Shown: one piece after another, positions 51,240-61,417 of the stretch
Layout: each line of letters begins with the position of its first letter
Numbering within the stretch: the first letter of the stretch is position 1
Source of the DNA: Microbaculum marinum
Lineage (GTDB): Bacteria; Pseudomonadota; Alphaproteobacteria; Rhizobiales; Tepidamorphaceae
Length of the DNA: 64,000 nt
Assembly: GCF_042646165.1 (NCBI RefSeq)
Contig: NZ_JBHRTC010000012.1
Reading direction: 5' to 3' (one strand)
Position numbers and translations under genes: made by a program
Notes under the pieces: generated by a model
Database searches by the model: none
What the model was told of the DNA's origin: nothing
The model's input: the letters and a program-made list of their open reading frames with translations, nothing else

Positions 51240-52424
51240 ATGATCGTCACCCCGGAAGACGAGCGGTCGGTCGCCTACGCGGTGAAGGACGCGGTCGGCA
51301 GCGCCCAGCCGCTGGAAATCTCCGGCGGCGGGACCAAGCTTGGCTACGGGCGGCCGGTGCAGGCGGCGTCGAACCTGTCGATGAGGCGGCTGAGCGGCAT
51401 CACACTTTACGAGCCGAGCGAGCTCGTGATCGCGGCGCGCGCCGGAACGCCCCTTGCCGAGGTCGAGGCGCGGCTGAAGCAGCAGGGCCAGCGGCTGCCG
51501 TTCGATCCGCCGCGGCTGACGCACCTGTTCGGGGGCGATCCGGGCAGGTCGAGCATCGGCGCAGTGGTGGCCTGCAACCTGTCCGGGCCGCGGCGCGTGC
51601 ACGCCGGCGCTGCGCGCGACTCGCTGATCGGGGTGCGGTTCGTCAACGGCCGCGGCGAGACGGTGAAGTCCGGCGGCCGCGTCATGAAGAACGTCACCGG
51701 CCTCGACCTGGTCAAGCTGATGTCGGGCGCCTTCGGGACGCTCGGCGTGCTTACCGAGGTGACGTTCAAGGTGCTGCCGGCGCCCGAAACAGAGGCGACG
51801 CTGGTGTTCGACGACCTGCATGACGAGGCGGCCGTGGTATGCCTGTCGGCCGGCCTGGGCAGTCCCTGGGAGGTCACGGCTGCCGCCCATCTGCCTGCGA
51901 ACGGTGCCGATCCTGCGTGCACGCTGCTGCGACTGGAGGGCTTCGAGAGCCAGATGCTCTATCGCGGCAAGGCGCTGGCCGATGCGCTGCGCGACTACGG
52001 AACGCCACAGGTTCTGCGCGGCGAGGACAGTGCCGCGCGCTGGGCGGCGATCGGCGAGGTGGAGCCGCTCGGACAGCTGGACCATCGGGCGGTGTGGAAG
52101 CTGTCCACGTCAGCCGACAGGGCGCCCGGCATTGCGGCGGCACTGCGCGAGCGGCTCGACGCGCGGCTGTTCTTCGACTGGGGCGGGGGACTGATCTGGC
52201 TCGCCGTACCCGCCGAGGCCGACGCCGGCGCATCGGTGATCCGCGCCGCCCTGGGAGCGGCCGGCGGCCATGCGACGCTGGTGTCGGCCCCCGCCGAGAT
52301 CTGCGCCGCCGTCGACGTGTTCCAGCCGCAGCCTGATTCGGTCATGAGGCTGACGCGCGCGCTGAAGGACACGTTCGATCCCGAACGCATCCTCAATCCG
52401 GGCCGGATGTACGCGGGGGTGTGA
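51240..52424 (+). CDS. glcE: Glycolate oxidase subunit GlcE
   Basis: A 394-residue FAD-binding subunit of glycolate oxidase, shorter than GlcD. The FAD domain is visible as LEISGGGTKLGYGRPVQAAS, ELVIAARAGTPLAEVEARLK and GRSSIGAVVACNLSGPRRVH, with RVMKNVTGLDLVKLMSGAFG as the GlcE signature. The C-terminus ends DTFDPERILNPGRMYAG, as in relatives. The start at 51240 has only a weak ribosome site, so its translation may depend on the repeat-containing leader. It is 85 bp before glcF. Confidence 0.93.
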   Translation: MIVTPEDERSVAYAVKDAVGSAQPLEISGGGTKLGYGRPVQAASNLSMRRLSGITLYEPSELVIAARAGTPLAEVEARLKQQGQRLPFDPPRLTHLFGGDPGRSSIGAVVACNLSGPRRVHAGAARDSLIGVRFVNGRGETVKSGGRVMKNVTGLDLVKLMSGAFGTLGVLTEVTFKVLPAPETEATLVFDDLHDEAAVVCLSAGLGSPWEVTAAAHLPANGADPACTLLRLEGFESQMLYRGKALADALRDYGTPQVLRGEDSAARWAAIGEVEPLGQLDHRAVWKLSTSADRAPGIAAALRERLDARLFFDWGGGLIWLAVPAEADAGASVIRAALGAAGGHATLVSAPAEICAAVDVFQPQPDSVMRLTRALKDTFDPERILNPGRMYAGV

Positions 52425-52509
52425 GATGACGGCGACGATCGCGCTTCAATCAGTGCAGCCGCGCCATTGCGGCACGGACGGCGACGCCGGCGAAAGAGAC
52501 TGAGCCCGC

Positions 52510-53817
<1,308 letters not shown>

Positions 53818-53860
53818 GAGCCGGGACCATGGTCGCCGGTCCGCCAGAGAGGGACCCGCG

Positions 53861-55096
53861 ATGGTCGACCAGTCCGTTGCCGAACCGCGCTTCCATATGC
53901 CGCCGCCGCCGGACGAACGGGCGCTGCGGCTCGGCCGCCTGAAGCGCCTGCGCGAGGAGATGGCGCGCTTCGAGGTGCCGGCCGTCGTCCTGTTCGATCC
54001 GCACAACGTCCGCTACGCCACCGGCGCGCGCAACATGCTGCCCTACCTGCTGCGCAATCCCGCCCGCTACGTGTTCGTGCCGATCGAGGGGCCGGTGACG
54101 CTGTTCGAGTTCGAGGGCGCCGAGCATCTCGAAGCCGACAATCCGGTCGTCGACGAGATCCGCCCTGCGACGTTCGTCGCCTATGTCGCGCGCGGGCCTC
54201 TGCTCGGCCTTGCCGCGGACCGGTGGGCTGCCGAGATCGCCGACCTGATGGCGACGCACTGTCCCGGCGAGCGGCGGATCGGCGTCGAACGTATCGATTC
54301 CCTCGCCATGCATTGCCTGCGCGGCAAGGGCCTGGAAACCGTCGATGCCGGTGCGCCGGTGGAACGGGCCCGCGCGATCAAGACGCAAGAGGAGATCGTC
54401 TGCTCCTGGCGCTCGATCGGCTGCACCCAGCAAGGCGAGTGGAAACTTCGCCAGGCGATCCGGCCCGGTATCAGCGAAAACGAACTGTGGTCGGTCCTCT
54501 ACCAGCACGTCATCGCCAATGACGGCGACTACATCGAGACGCGGCTCCTGAGTTCCGGCGAGAAGACCAATCCCTGGTACCAGGAAACCGGCACCCGGGT
54601 GATCGGTGAGGGGGAACTGATCGCCCACGACACCGACGTCGTCGGCCCGCACGGCTACTACGCGGATTTCTCCCGCACCTATCTGTGCGGCCCCGGTCCG
54701 CGGACCGTCGACCAGACGACGCTCTACCGGCTCGCCTGCGAGCAGATCCACCACAACATCGAGCTGATCAGGCCGGGCCGGACGTTCCGCGAGATCACCG
54801 AGGCGGGCTGGCCGATTCCCGAGCCCTACTACAAGCGGCGCTATTACCTGATGATGCACGGCACCGGACTGACCGGCGAATACCCCTACATAGTCAACGA
54901 CGCCGTCTATGACGGGCAGGCCAACTACGACGGCGTCGTCGAGCCCGGGATGACCCTGTGCGTGGAAAGCTACATCGGGCACGAGGACGGCGGCGAGGGC
55001 GTAAAGCTCGAGCAGCAGGTGGTCGTGACCGAGACGGGTTATGAACTGATGAGCACGTTTCCCTTCGAGGACGACCTGCTCGGACGCGAAGTGTAG
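53861..55096 (+). CDS. M24-family protein related to DMSP lyase DddP, catalytic Asp replaced
   Basis: A 411-residue pita-bread-fold protein. Stretches such as FDPHNVRYATGARNM, IETRLLSSGEKTNPWYQETG and GMTLCVESYI are closest to DddP, the metal-dependent DMSP lyase, rather than to ordinary prolidases. All six metal ligands are in register: D257, D259, D269, H333, E369, E384. But the residue matching DddP catalytic Asp377 is Gly339 (MHGTGLTGEYP). So DMSP cleavage is doubtful, and another elimination or a dipeptidase reaction is possible. GGGA precedes the ATG. It is 43 bp after glcF, possibly the fourth gene of the operon. Confidence 0.85.
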   Translation: MVDQSVAEPRFHMPPPPDERALRLGRLKRLREEMARFEVPAVVLFDPHNVRYATGARNMLPYLLRNPARYVFVPIEGPVTLFEFEGAEHLEADNPVVDEIRPATFVAYVARGPLLGLAADRWAAEIADLMATHCPGERRIGVERIDSLAMHCLRGKGLETVDAGAPVERARAIKTQEEIVCSWRSIGCTQQGEWKLRQAIRPGISENELWSVLYQHVIANDGDYIETRLLSSGEKTNPWYQETGTRVIGEGELIAHDTDVVGPHGYYADFSRTYLCGPGPRTVDQTTLYRLACEQIHHNIELIRPGRTFREITEAGWPIPEPYYKRRYYLMMHGTGLTGEYPYIVNDAVYDGQANYDGVVEPGMTLCVESYIGHEDGGEGVKLEQQVVVTETGYELMSTFPFEDDLLGREV

Positions 55097-55112
55097 CGCC
55101 CCGGGGCCGGCC

Positions 55113-55532
55113 TCACGCCGTCCGGCCGTCCGCAATCCAGGCGGCGGCGCACAGCTCGGCTTCCGTTTCCGACAGCACCCAGCCCTCGACGCTGACCATG
55201 CGTCCATCCCGGAAATCCGCGGCGCACTGGTCCTGCACGAGACGCCGTCTGGTCCGCGGACACCCCGTCGCGAAGGCTTCCCGGATCAGCGGACGTTGGG
55301 TGATGCGCGCGGCAATGGCCTCGAGATCCCCCGAAACGTGTCCCGACCCGACCATCGCGCGGCCGATGCGGCGCGCCGCCTGATCGCGGGCTATCTCCGA
55401 TAGGTAGGCGAAGAAGCCCGGGCTGTTGCGCGGCACCAGGCGACAGGCGGCCAGGCTGCCGCCAAAGGCGAGAGCGCCGACGCCGGCGATGCCTGCCAGT
55501 CCGAGTACGATACGGCGCGTGATGTTGCCCAT
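55113..55532 (-). CDS. Small Tat/Sec-exported partner of the GMC oxidoreductase
   Basis: A 139-residue protein beginning GNITRRIVLGLAGIAGVGAL, a twin-Arg type signal with hydrophobic core. The mature part is helical and rich in Arg, with Cys near FATGCPRT and VQDQCAADF, ending VEGWVLSETEAELCAAAWIA, a tail often seen in small subunits of membrane GMC dehydrogenases. It starts 3 bp after the GMC gene stop. A role in export of, or electron transfer from, the GMC enzyme (like the small subunit of gluconate or sorbitol dehydrogenase) is likely but the family is not certain. Confidence 0.75.
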   Translation of the reverse strand: MGNITRRIVLGLAGIAGVGALAFGGSLAACRLVPRNSPGFFAYLSEIARDQAARRIGRAMVGSGHVSGDLEAIAARITQRPLIREAFATGCPRTRRRLVQDQCAADFRDGRMVSVEGWVLSETEAELCAAAWIADGRTA

Positions 55533-55535
55533 GGG

Positions 55536-57140
55536 TCAGCTCTTCGTCTGCGACGCGCCCGACGAACCGAGATGGTCGGCCAGCCGGGCGGCCAGCGCCA
55601 CGATTGTCAGGGTGGGATTGGCGGTGCCGGCGGTCGTGAAGACCGAGCTGCCGGCCATGTAGAGGTTCTTCACCGAATGAACCTTGCAGTTCGCATCGAC
55701 CACGCCGCTGCGCGGGCTGTCGTGCATCCGGGTCGTGCCGATATGGTGGTACCCGGTGAAGACGACGTCCAGGTCCGGCGGGTCCGGGATACCAAGCTTC
55801 AGGCGGCCGAGACCGGCCGCGCCGACGGCTGCCCCGATATGCTCGTGGGTGCGGCGCAGGCTGTCCAGGTCGGACGGTGCGATCTGCCAGTCCAGGGCGA
55901 TCCTCCGCCAGCCGAGCGGGTCGGTATCGTCGGTCAGGTAGACGCGGCTGTCGGCGCGCGGCGAGGGCTCGGCATCCTGCCTCAGCCGAGCGGCCACCGT
56001 GCGCCCGGCCGGCACGAAGTGCCGCATGACGTGACGGTAGACGCCGACGCCGATCACGTCGATGTCCTCCACGGCGTTGCAGTAGTTCTCGGCGAACCGG
56101 TCCGGCACCCGGCCTCGGGAGAACGACTTGACCATGGTCGAGAACGATACCCACCCCCGGTCGCGAAAGTCGTCGTTGAAGGTCGCGTCGTCGTATTCCG
56201 GCACCAGGAAAGCAGTGTTGTTGAGCAGGCCTTCCTCGCGCATCACCTCCGCGGGCAGCTTCAGGCCGACGCTGAGAGACGCGACGCCTGTCTCGATGAC
56301 CTGGTCGTACAGGCCGAGGTCGATGTCGTCCTCGGCGAACAGAATGGTGCTCGTCTCGCAGTTCAGGTGGTCCATGTAGTAGCGGCCGACGAGGTCGTGT
56401 TCGTTGCCGATGCCCGCCACGCGCTGCCTGTTGCAGTTCAGCAGGATGCGGGCGTTCTCGATGCCGCCGCAGGCGAGCACGTAGTGCGTGGCGCTGACAC
56501 GGATCCTCCGGCCGTCCAGTGTGGAGAACTCGAAGTGGGCCACCGCATCGTCGGCAAGCTCGATGTCGACGAGATTTGCGTGCAGGAAGCAGGCGATCCT
56601 GTCGGTGGCTTCGATGGTCTCCCAGTAGGTCTCCTCGAAGCGCGTCGGCGGGCTCTGCTGATAGACGGCGTCCCTGACCATCGCCGGATCCAGCGGCAGC
56701 GGCGCGCGGTCCAGCTTTGCTTGCCACGCCGTGAAGTCGTAGTCGAAGGGTCCGAGCTGCAGATAGGGCTGGGCGCGCGCGTAGTAGGGATCGAGATCCG
56801 CCCGAGTGATCGGCCAGCCGGAATCCGGCACCCCCGGCCGCTTCTCGAAATCGATCGGATCGAGCGGCGCGCACAGTCCGGTCCAGTGGCCGGAGGTGCC
56901 GCCGAACTGCCGCAAGCGCGAAGACGAGACGTCGGTGTTGGGATCACCAACCACCTCACCGTCGTAGAGTGCCTGGGTCTCCGCCTCGTAGGTGCGCCCA
57001 CCGGATTCCATCAGCACCACGTCGACGCCCTGGCGGGCGAGTTCCAGGGCCAGCGTGATTCCCGCCGGACCGGTTCCGACCACGCACACGGCGCCGGAGA
57101 CCGGCTCCTCGGACTCGTATTCCCGCAGATCGACAATCAT
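55536..57140 (-). CDS. GMC-family FAD oxidoreductase
   Basis: A 534-residue flavoprotein. The Rossmann FAD motif is at the N-terminus (GAVCVVGTGPAGITLALELA). GMC landmarks are RLRQFGGTSGHWTGLCAPLD, YVLACGGIENARILL, the active-site His in GYHHIGTTRMHDSPRSGVVD and the C-terminal FTTAGTANPTLTIVALAARL. These enzymes oxidise alcohols or sugars (choline, gluconate, fructose, polyols). It has no signal of its own, and the adjacent Tat-type small protein may carry it out. GGGA is six nt before the ATG. Substrate unknown; choline dehydrogenase has different motifs in the substrate pocket, so betA is not claimed. Confidence 0.92.
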   Translation of the reverse strand: MIVDLREYESEEPVSGAVCVVGTGPAGITLALELARQGVDVVLMESGGRTYEAETQALYDGEVVGDPNTDVSSSRLRQFGGTSGHWTGLCAPLDPIDFEKRPGVPDSGWPITRADLDPYYARAQPYLQLGPFDYDFTAWQAKLDRAPLPLDPAMVRDAVYQQSPPTRFEETYWETIEATDRIACFLHANLVDIELADDAVAHFEFSTLDGRRIRVSATHYVLACGGIENARILLNCNRQRVAGIGNEHDLVGRYYMDHLNCETSTILFAEDDIDLGLYDQVIETGVASLSVGLKLPAEVMREEGLLNNTAFLVPEYDDATFNDDFRDRGWVSFSTMVKSFSRGRVPDRFAENYCNAVEDIDVIGVGVYRHVMRHFVPAGRTVAARLRQDAEPSPRADSRVYLTDDTDPLGWRRIALDWQIAPSDLDSLRRTHEHIGAAVGAAGLGRLKLGIPDPPDLDVVFTGYHHIGTTRMHDSPRSGVVDANCKVHSVKNLYMAGSSVFTTAGTANPTLTIVALAARLADHLGSSGASQTKS

Positions 57141-57446
57141 CTGAAGTCCCCGGCATGTGCGGTCACCGGCATGCGCAGTCCCCGGCAGCGAAGCGACACA
57201 TTTAACCCCAACGCCCCGGCAAGCAGGGTGTTTTTTTGCGAAGGAAGGTAAAATTTTGCCACGGTCGAGGCGTCTGGCCGCACGCCCGACCGGTCTTCCA
57301 GGCTACCCTATTAGGTGCGAATGGATTGATAGAGGACAGGTATTGTTTCCAGGGAGGAAAAAGAGACGGTTGTGCGCCGCTTGTTTTGTCCGTGCCGGGC
57401 TTGTGGGAGACTGCGGTGTGCAATCAACAAGCCGGCGAGGAACGTC
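57141..57446 (+). promoter_or_regulatory. malate synthase/GMC divergent region with AT-rich near-palindrome
   Basis: 306 bp. The strongest signal is GGTAAAATTTTGCC at 57247-57260, a 14-bp palindrome with one mismatched pair, about 190 bp before the malate synthase start, preceded by a TTTTTTT run (57231-57237). It stands out in this GC-rich context and could be an operator for acetate/glyoxylate control. No gene is seen. Confidence 0.4.
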
Positions 57447-59045
57447 ATGGGCACAGCGACACAGGCGAGGAACGTAGAGATCCGCGCGACGATGCAGGAT
57501 CGCTACGCGGAGATCCTGTCCGACGAGGCACTCGCCTTCGTGGCGGACCTGCACCGGAGCTTCGAGGAGCAGCGCCGCAGGCTTCTGAAGGCGAGGACCG
57601 AGCGGCAGCGCCGGTTCGACGCTGGCGAATTGCCCGATTTCCTCGATGAGACCCGCCATATCCGCGACAGCGACTGGACGGTCGCGCCGATTCCCGCGGA
57701 TCTGCTCGACAGGCGCGTGGAGATCACCGGCCCGGTCGACCGCAAGATGGTGATCAACGCCCTGAACTCCGGCGCCCGGGTGTTCATGGCGGATTTCGAG
57801 GACGCCACCTCGCCGACCTGGGACAACCTGGTGGAGGGCCAGATCAACCTGAAGGACCGCTGGGCCGGCAATATCGACTTCACCGATCCCGACAGCGGCA
57901 AGGAGTACAGGCTGAAGTCTGACCCGGCCGTCCTGCTGGTGCGCCCGCGCGGCTGGCATCTGCCGGAAGACCATGTCCTGGTCGACGGCGAACCGGTGGC
58001 CGGCGCCCTGTTCGACTTCGCGCTTTACATGTTCCACAACGCCAGGAACGCCGTCGCGGCCGGATCGGGCCCCTACTTCTACCTTCCGAAGCTGGAGAGC
58101 CATCTCGAGGCGCGGCTGTGGAACGACGTGTTCGTGCAGGCGCAGGAGGCGCTCGGCCTGCCGGTGGGCACCGCCAAGGCGACGATCCTCATCGAGACGC
58201 TGCCGGCCGCCTTCGAGATGGACGAGATCCTCTGGGAACTGAAGGACCACATCGTCGGCCTCAATTGCGGCCGCTGGGACTACATCTTCTCGTTCATCAA
58301 GCGGCTGCGCAACAATCCCGACTACCTGCTGCCGGACCGCGGCCAGGTGGTGATGGGCAAGGCGTTCCTGCGCGCCTATTCGCTGCTGCTGATCAAGACC
58401 TGCCATCGCCGCGGCGCCTTCGCGATGGGTGGCATGGCGGCGCAGATCCCCAACCGCCGGGATCCGGAGGCCAACGAGATCGCGCTTGGCAAGGTAAAGG
58501 CCGACAAGGAGCGCGAGGCCGGCGACGGTCACGACGGAACCTGGGTTGCCCATCCCGACCTTGTGCCGGTCGCCATGGAGGTGTTCGACCGGCTGATGCC
58601 CGGGAAGAACCAGCTCGACAGGTTGCGCGACGATGTCGATTTCGGGCAGGCGCAACTGCTCGAGGTGCACGAGGGCACCCGCACGGAGGCCGGCCTGCGC
58701 GAGAACATCCGGGTCGGCGTGCAGTACATCGAGGCGTGGCTGCGCGGCCGCGGCGCGGTGCCGCTATACAACCTCATGGAGGATGCGGCGACGGCGGAAA
58801 TCAGCCGCGCGCAGATCTGGCAGCAGCTTCGCCACGGCGCCGCGCTGGAAGACGGGCGAACCGTCACTCCGGAACTGTTCGTCTCGACGCTGGAGGACGA
58901 AATGTCCCGTGTCCGCGAACAGCTTACCCCTGAAGTCTACGACTCAGGCCGTTTCGGTGAGGCGGTCGAGCTGTTCCGGGACATGTCGATGTCGGAGACG
59001 TTCGAGGAGTTCTTGACCTTGCCGGCCTACAAGCTGATCGCGTGA
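57447..59045 (+). CDS. aceB: Malate synthase A
   Basis: A 532-residue enzyme condensing glyoxylate with acetyl-CoA to malate. Isoform A features: VDRKMVINALNSGARVFMAD, FEDATSPTWDNLVEGQINLK, the substrate-binding VRPRGWHLPEDH, YFYLPKLESHLEARLWNDVF, TILIETLPAAFEMDEILWEL, and the catalytic Asp in LMEDAATAEISRAQIWQQ. GAGG lies six nt before the ATG at 57447. With glcDEF 3.4 kb upstream it would close the glycolate-to-malate route. No isocitrate lyase is in the window, so glyoxylate may come mainly from glycolate here (inference). Confidence 0.97.
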   Translation: MGTATQARNVEIRATMQDRYAEILSDEALAFVADLHRSFEEQRRRLLKARTERQRRFDAGELPDFLDETRHIRDSDWTVAPIPADLLDRRVEITGPVDRKMVINALNSGARVFMADFEDATSPTWDNLVEGQINLKDRWAGNIDFTDPDSGKEYRLKSDPAVLLVRPRGWHLPEDHVLVDGEPVAGALFDFALYMFHNARNAVAAGSGPYFYLPKLESHLEARLWNDVFVQAQEALGLPVGTAKATILIETLPAAFEMDEILWELKDHIVGLNCGRWDYIFSFIKRLRNNPDYLLPDRGQVVMGKAFLRAYSLLLIKTCHRRGAFAMGGMAAQIPNRRDPEANEIALGKVKADKEREAGDGHDGTWVAHPDLVPVAMEVFDRLMPGKNQLDRLRDDVDFGQAQLLEVHEGTRTEAGLRENIRVGVQYIEAWLRGRGAVPLYNLMEDAATAEISRAQIWQQLRHGAALEDGRTVTPELFVSTLEDEMSRVREQLTPEVYDSGRFGEAVELFRDMSMSETFEEFLTLPAYKLIA

Positions 59046-59049
59046 GGCC

Positions 59050-59235
59050 TCAGAAGCAGTTGGCGATGGCGCCGAGGATCCGTTCGACGTAGACGCTCTC
59101 GCCGAAACGGGTCCATAGCAGGGCGCTCGCCGCCAGAAGCAACGCGAACACGGCCGCGCCGACGGCGACGGGCGTCGACTGGTCGATCCGCGCGTCTTCG
59201 CGCTGCTCGGGTGCGGTGTCTCCGGTCCGTGACAT
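59050..59235 (-). CDS. Small single-pass membrane protein
   Basis: A 61-residue protein with a charged N-terminus (SRTGDTAPEQREDARIDQS), one transmembrane helix (VAVGAAVFALLLAASALLW) and a short C-terminus ending IANCF. The ribosome site is weak. It lies 4 bp from the convergent malate synthase stop and downstream of the secreted six-cysteine gene on the same strand (137 bp away). Unknown function; reality rests on the clean amphipathic/TM design. Confidence 0.5.
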   Translation of the reverse strand: MSRTGDTAPEQREDARIDQSTPVAVGAAVFALLLAASALLWTRFGESVYVERILGAIANCF

Positions 59236-59372
59236 GGCCGTCGGCGGTCTCTGCGAAAATCCTAGCGTAGCACATTGCGGCAGATAGTGCTCGTGAAGCC
59301 GCCCTGCGAGGTGCCGCAACGCAGACGGCGCGGCCCGCAGCCGCGCCCGTGGATCGGAACTGCGTGCCGCGG

Positions 59373-59930
59373 TCAGGAGCGCCGCAGGCTGATGCCGACC
59401 GGCGTGTACCCCGGCGCGACGGGATAGTAGGTGCAGCTCAGGCCGCCGTAGCCCGGCCCGGGGGTCGGTACCGCCGGCACCGCGACCTGCGGGGCAACGG
59501 CGCCCGGCATCCCGTACCCCCCGTATCCGCCCGCGACGACGCAGACCATGTAGTCGGCGCTCCAGTCGGTGTAGCCGTTGCAGCGGCCGTGGCCGAGCTG
59601 GATCGTGAACTGACCGCCCTGGCCGCTGATGCTGACGTTGCCGGCGCAACTCAGGCCGCCGCCCGACACCTGGTAATTGCCGTAGGCGCCGTTGGAGCAG
59701 AACGACACGGTGTAGGGGCCGTAGATGAGCTGGTTGGCCGCCCAGCACCCCGCGATGCTGATCGGCCCCGGCCCCGGTATCGGACCTGGACCCGGCCCGG
59801 GAACGGGCGAGGGCACGGCCACCATCGGCGCGTTCTGCTGCGCTGACACCTCGTCGGCCGCAAGGCCGATAACGGAAACGATTGCGGCAAACGCGACAAA
59901 CAGAGATCTGGAAACAGACGGTCTGATCAT
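59373..59930 (-). CDS. Secreted six-cysteine protein A (unrecognised family)
   Basis: A 185-residue exported protein. Signal peptide FVAFAAIVSVIGLAADEVSA; a Pro-Gly-rich linker (about 40-57); a core with GCWAANQLIYGPYTVSFCSN, GNYQVSGGGLSCAGNVSISG and TDWSADYMVC; and a C-terminal strand LSCTYYPVAPGYTPVGISL. Six Cys (62, 78, 95, 117, 130, 166) match in order and spacing those of the paralog at 61418-61987, so three disulfides are expected. I do not recognise the family. AAGGA and GGAGG lie before the ATG at 59930. The L,D-transpeptidase is next upstream on the same strand. Confidence 0.85.
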   Translation of the reverse strand: MIRPSVSRSLFVAFAAIVSVIGLAADEVSAQQNAPMVAVPSPVPGPGPGPIPGPGPISIAGCWAANQLIYGPYTVSFCSNGAYGNYQVSGGGLSCAGNVSISGQGGQFTIQLGHGRCNGYTDWSADYMVCVVAGGYGGYGMPGAVAPQVAVPAVPTPGPGYGGLSCTYYPVAPGYTPVGISLRRS

Positions 59931-60100
59931 TCCTTGTCCTCCTTGCGAGAGCCCGGCAGCGCGGATCTGCGGTCGGCAATACGGTCGCGGTCGATTCGCG
60001 ACCTTTCCGGCATGCCAGCACCGGTTCATGTGCGGATCATGGCGATATCTGTAGACGGCGCATGGTTAAGAAACGGCGACGGATGCCGGCCCCGGGACCC

Positions 60101-60132
60101 GAAAAAGCAACGGGCGGCCGAAGCCGCCCGTT
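60101..60132 (-). terminator. Intrinsic terminator after L,D-transpeptidase
   Basis: Read on the minus strand: AACGGGCGGC, a TTCG tetraloop, then GCCGCCCGTT and GCTTTTT. A perfect 10-bp stem with the stable UUCG loop and a T-run, 44 bp after the transpeptidase stop. This is the clearest intrinsic terminator in the window and ends the transpeptidase transcript before gene A. Confidence 0.9.
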
Positions 60133-60175
60133 TCCGACGCACTCTCCCCGTAAACCGGGTGTCTTGTTCCGATGC

Positions 60176-61147
60176 TCAGATAACCTTGACCCTGGTGCCG
60201 ACACCGACGCGCTCGTAGAGGTCGATGACGTCCTCGTTGCGCATGCGGATGCAGCCCGACGACACGGCCTGGCCGATCGACCACGGCTGGTTGGATCCGT
60301 GGATGCGATACAGCGTCGAGCCGAGATACATCGCCCTGGCGCCGAGCGGGTTGTCGGGGCCGCCGGGCATGTGGGCGGGCAGGCCGGGCTGGCGCTTGCG
60401 CATCTGCGGCGGCGGCGTCCAGCCGGGCCACTCCGCCTTGCGGGTGATCGTGTGGGTGCCGGCCCATTCGAAACCCGGCCGCCCGACGCCGACCCCGTAG
60501 CGTTTCGCGGTGCCGTCGGCCTGGACCAGGTAGAGGAACCGCTCGTTGGTGTTGATGACGATCGTGCCGGGGCGCTCGGGACCGTTATATGCGACCACCG
60601 TCGGCGCGAAGGCGGGGTTGAACTGCTGCGGGGTGCTTGCCGTGCTGACGCGGGGCGCAGGCTGCAGGGCGGCGACGTTGCGCGGGGCGCTGGCCGGCGG
60701 CTGCTGCGACGCGGCGGTGCGCGAAACGGCCGGCGCCGGCGGCGGCACGATCACTGCGGCATCGCGTCCGCCGTAGGACGTATAGGGCTGCCGGTAGTCC
60801 TGCATCGGCCGGGCAGACGATGCCGCAGCCTGGCCTGTCTCGACTCGGGTCGCGGCGGGCCTGGTCGTCACCGAGGGGCTCGCGGCGGAGGGTGCCGCCG
60901 AGACACGGCTGGAGGTGGTCCGGGTCGACGTCACGACGGCCGGGGCGGACGCCGGCCTGGCCGGAGCGCTGGTGCCGGCCGTCCGACCGGCGGCCGTCTG
61001 GTTGGTGGCCGTCTGGTTGGTCGAGGGGGGCTTGCCGAACAGCGCGTTCATCAGCGCGGGAAACGGCATCTGGTCGTTCTGCTGGGAGGCTGCCGCCGGC
61101 GTGGCGCAGACCGCGGCCAGGACGGCAAGGAGGCACAGGCGTTTCAT
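60176..61147 (-). CDS. YkuD-domain L,D-transpeptidase with long Ala/Pro/Ser/Thr linker
   Basis: A 323-residue exported protein: signal peptide LCLLAVLAAVCATPAAA, then about 130 low-complexity residues (NQTATNQTAAGRTAGTSAPA and onward), then an ErfK/YbiS catalytic domain: RPGTIVINTNERFLYLVQAD, YGVGVGRPGFEWAGTHTITR, and the active-site YRIHGSNQPWSIGQ...SSGCIRMRN with His and Cys. It attaches or cross-links peptidoglycan. The ATG at 61147 is chosen because the signal peptide starts there. It is flanked on both sides by genes for the six-cysteine secreted proteins, all on the minus strand. Confidence 0.94.
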   Translation of the reverse strand: MKRLCLLAVLAAVCATPAAASQQNDQMPFPALMNALFGKPPSTNQTATNQTAAGRTAGTSAPARPASAPAVVTSTRTTSSRVSAAPSAASPSVTTRPAATRVETGQAAASSARPMQDYRQPYTSYGGRDAAVIVPPPAPAVSRTAASQQPPASAPRNVAALQPAPRVSTASTPQQFNPAFAPTVVAYNGPERPGTIVINTNERFLYLVQADGTAKRYGVGVGRPGFEWAGTHTITRKAEWPGWTPPPQMRKRQPGLPAHMPGGPDNPLGARAMYLGSTLYRIHGSNQPWSIGQAVSSGCIRMRNEDVIDLYERVGVGTRVKVI

Positions 61148-61417
61148 CGACGTACTCGCTTCACATACTCGTCGCGCCGGGACGAGGCTGCGTGCTGTCG
61201 CATGCCCCCCGGCCATGACCGGGACAGTAGGAAGCCAGAGTCGACCGAATCGTAAATCGGCGTTCAGGATTCCCCGCCATCTGCGGGCGTGGTTGATGCC
61301 GCGTTTACGGACGTGGTTGACGTCTCGTGAAGCCGCGGCCGGCGAGCTGGACCGAGCGCGAGACGACGGGCGCGGCCGGGGGAGCTGCGCCCGTCTGCGG
61401 CCTGGCGTGCGGGGAGG

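Noticed and set aside
53861..55096. Annotation as DMSP lyase dddP
   Set aside because: The position of the DddP catalytic Asp is Gly339, so the reaction is not supported although the metal site is.
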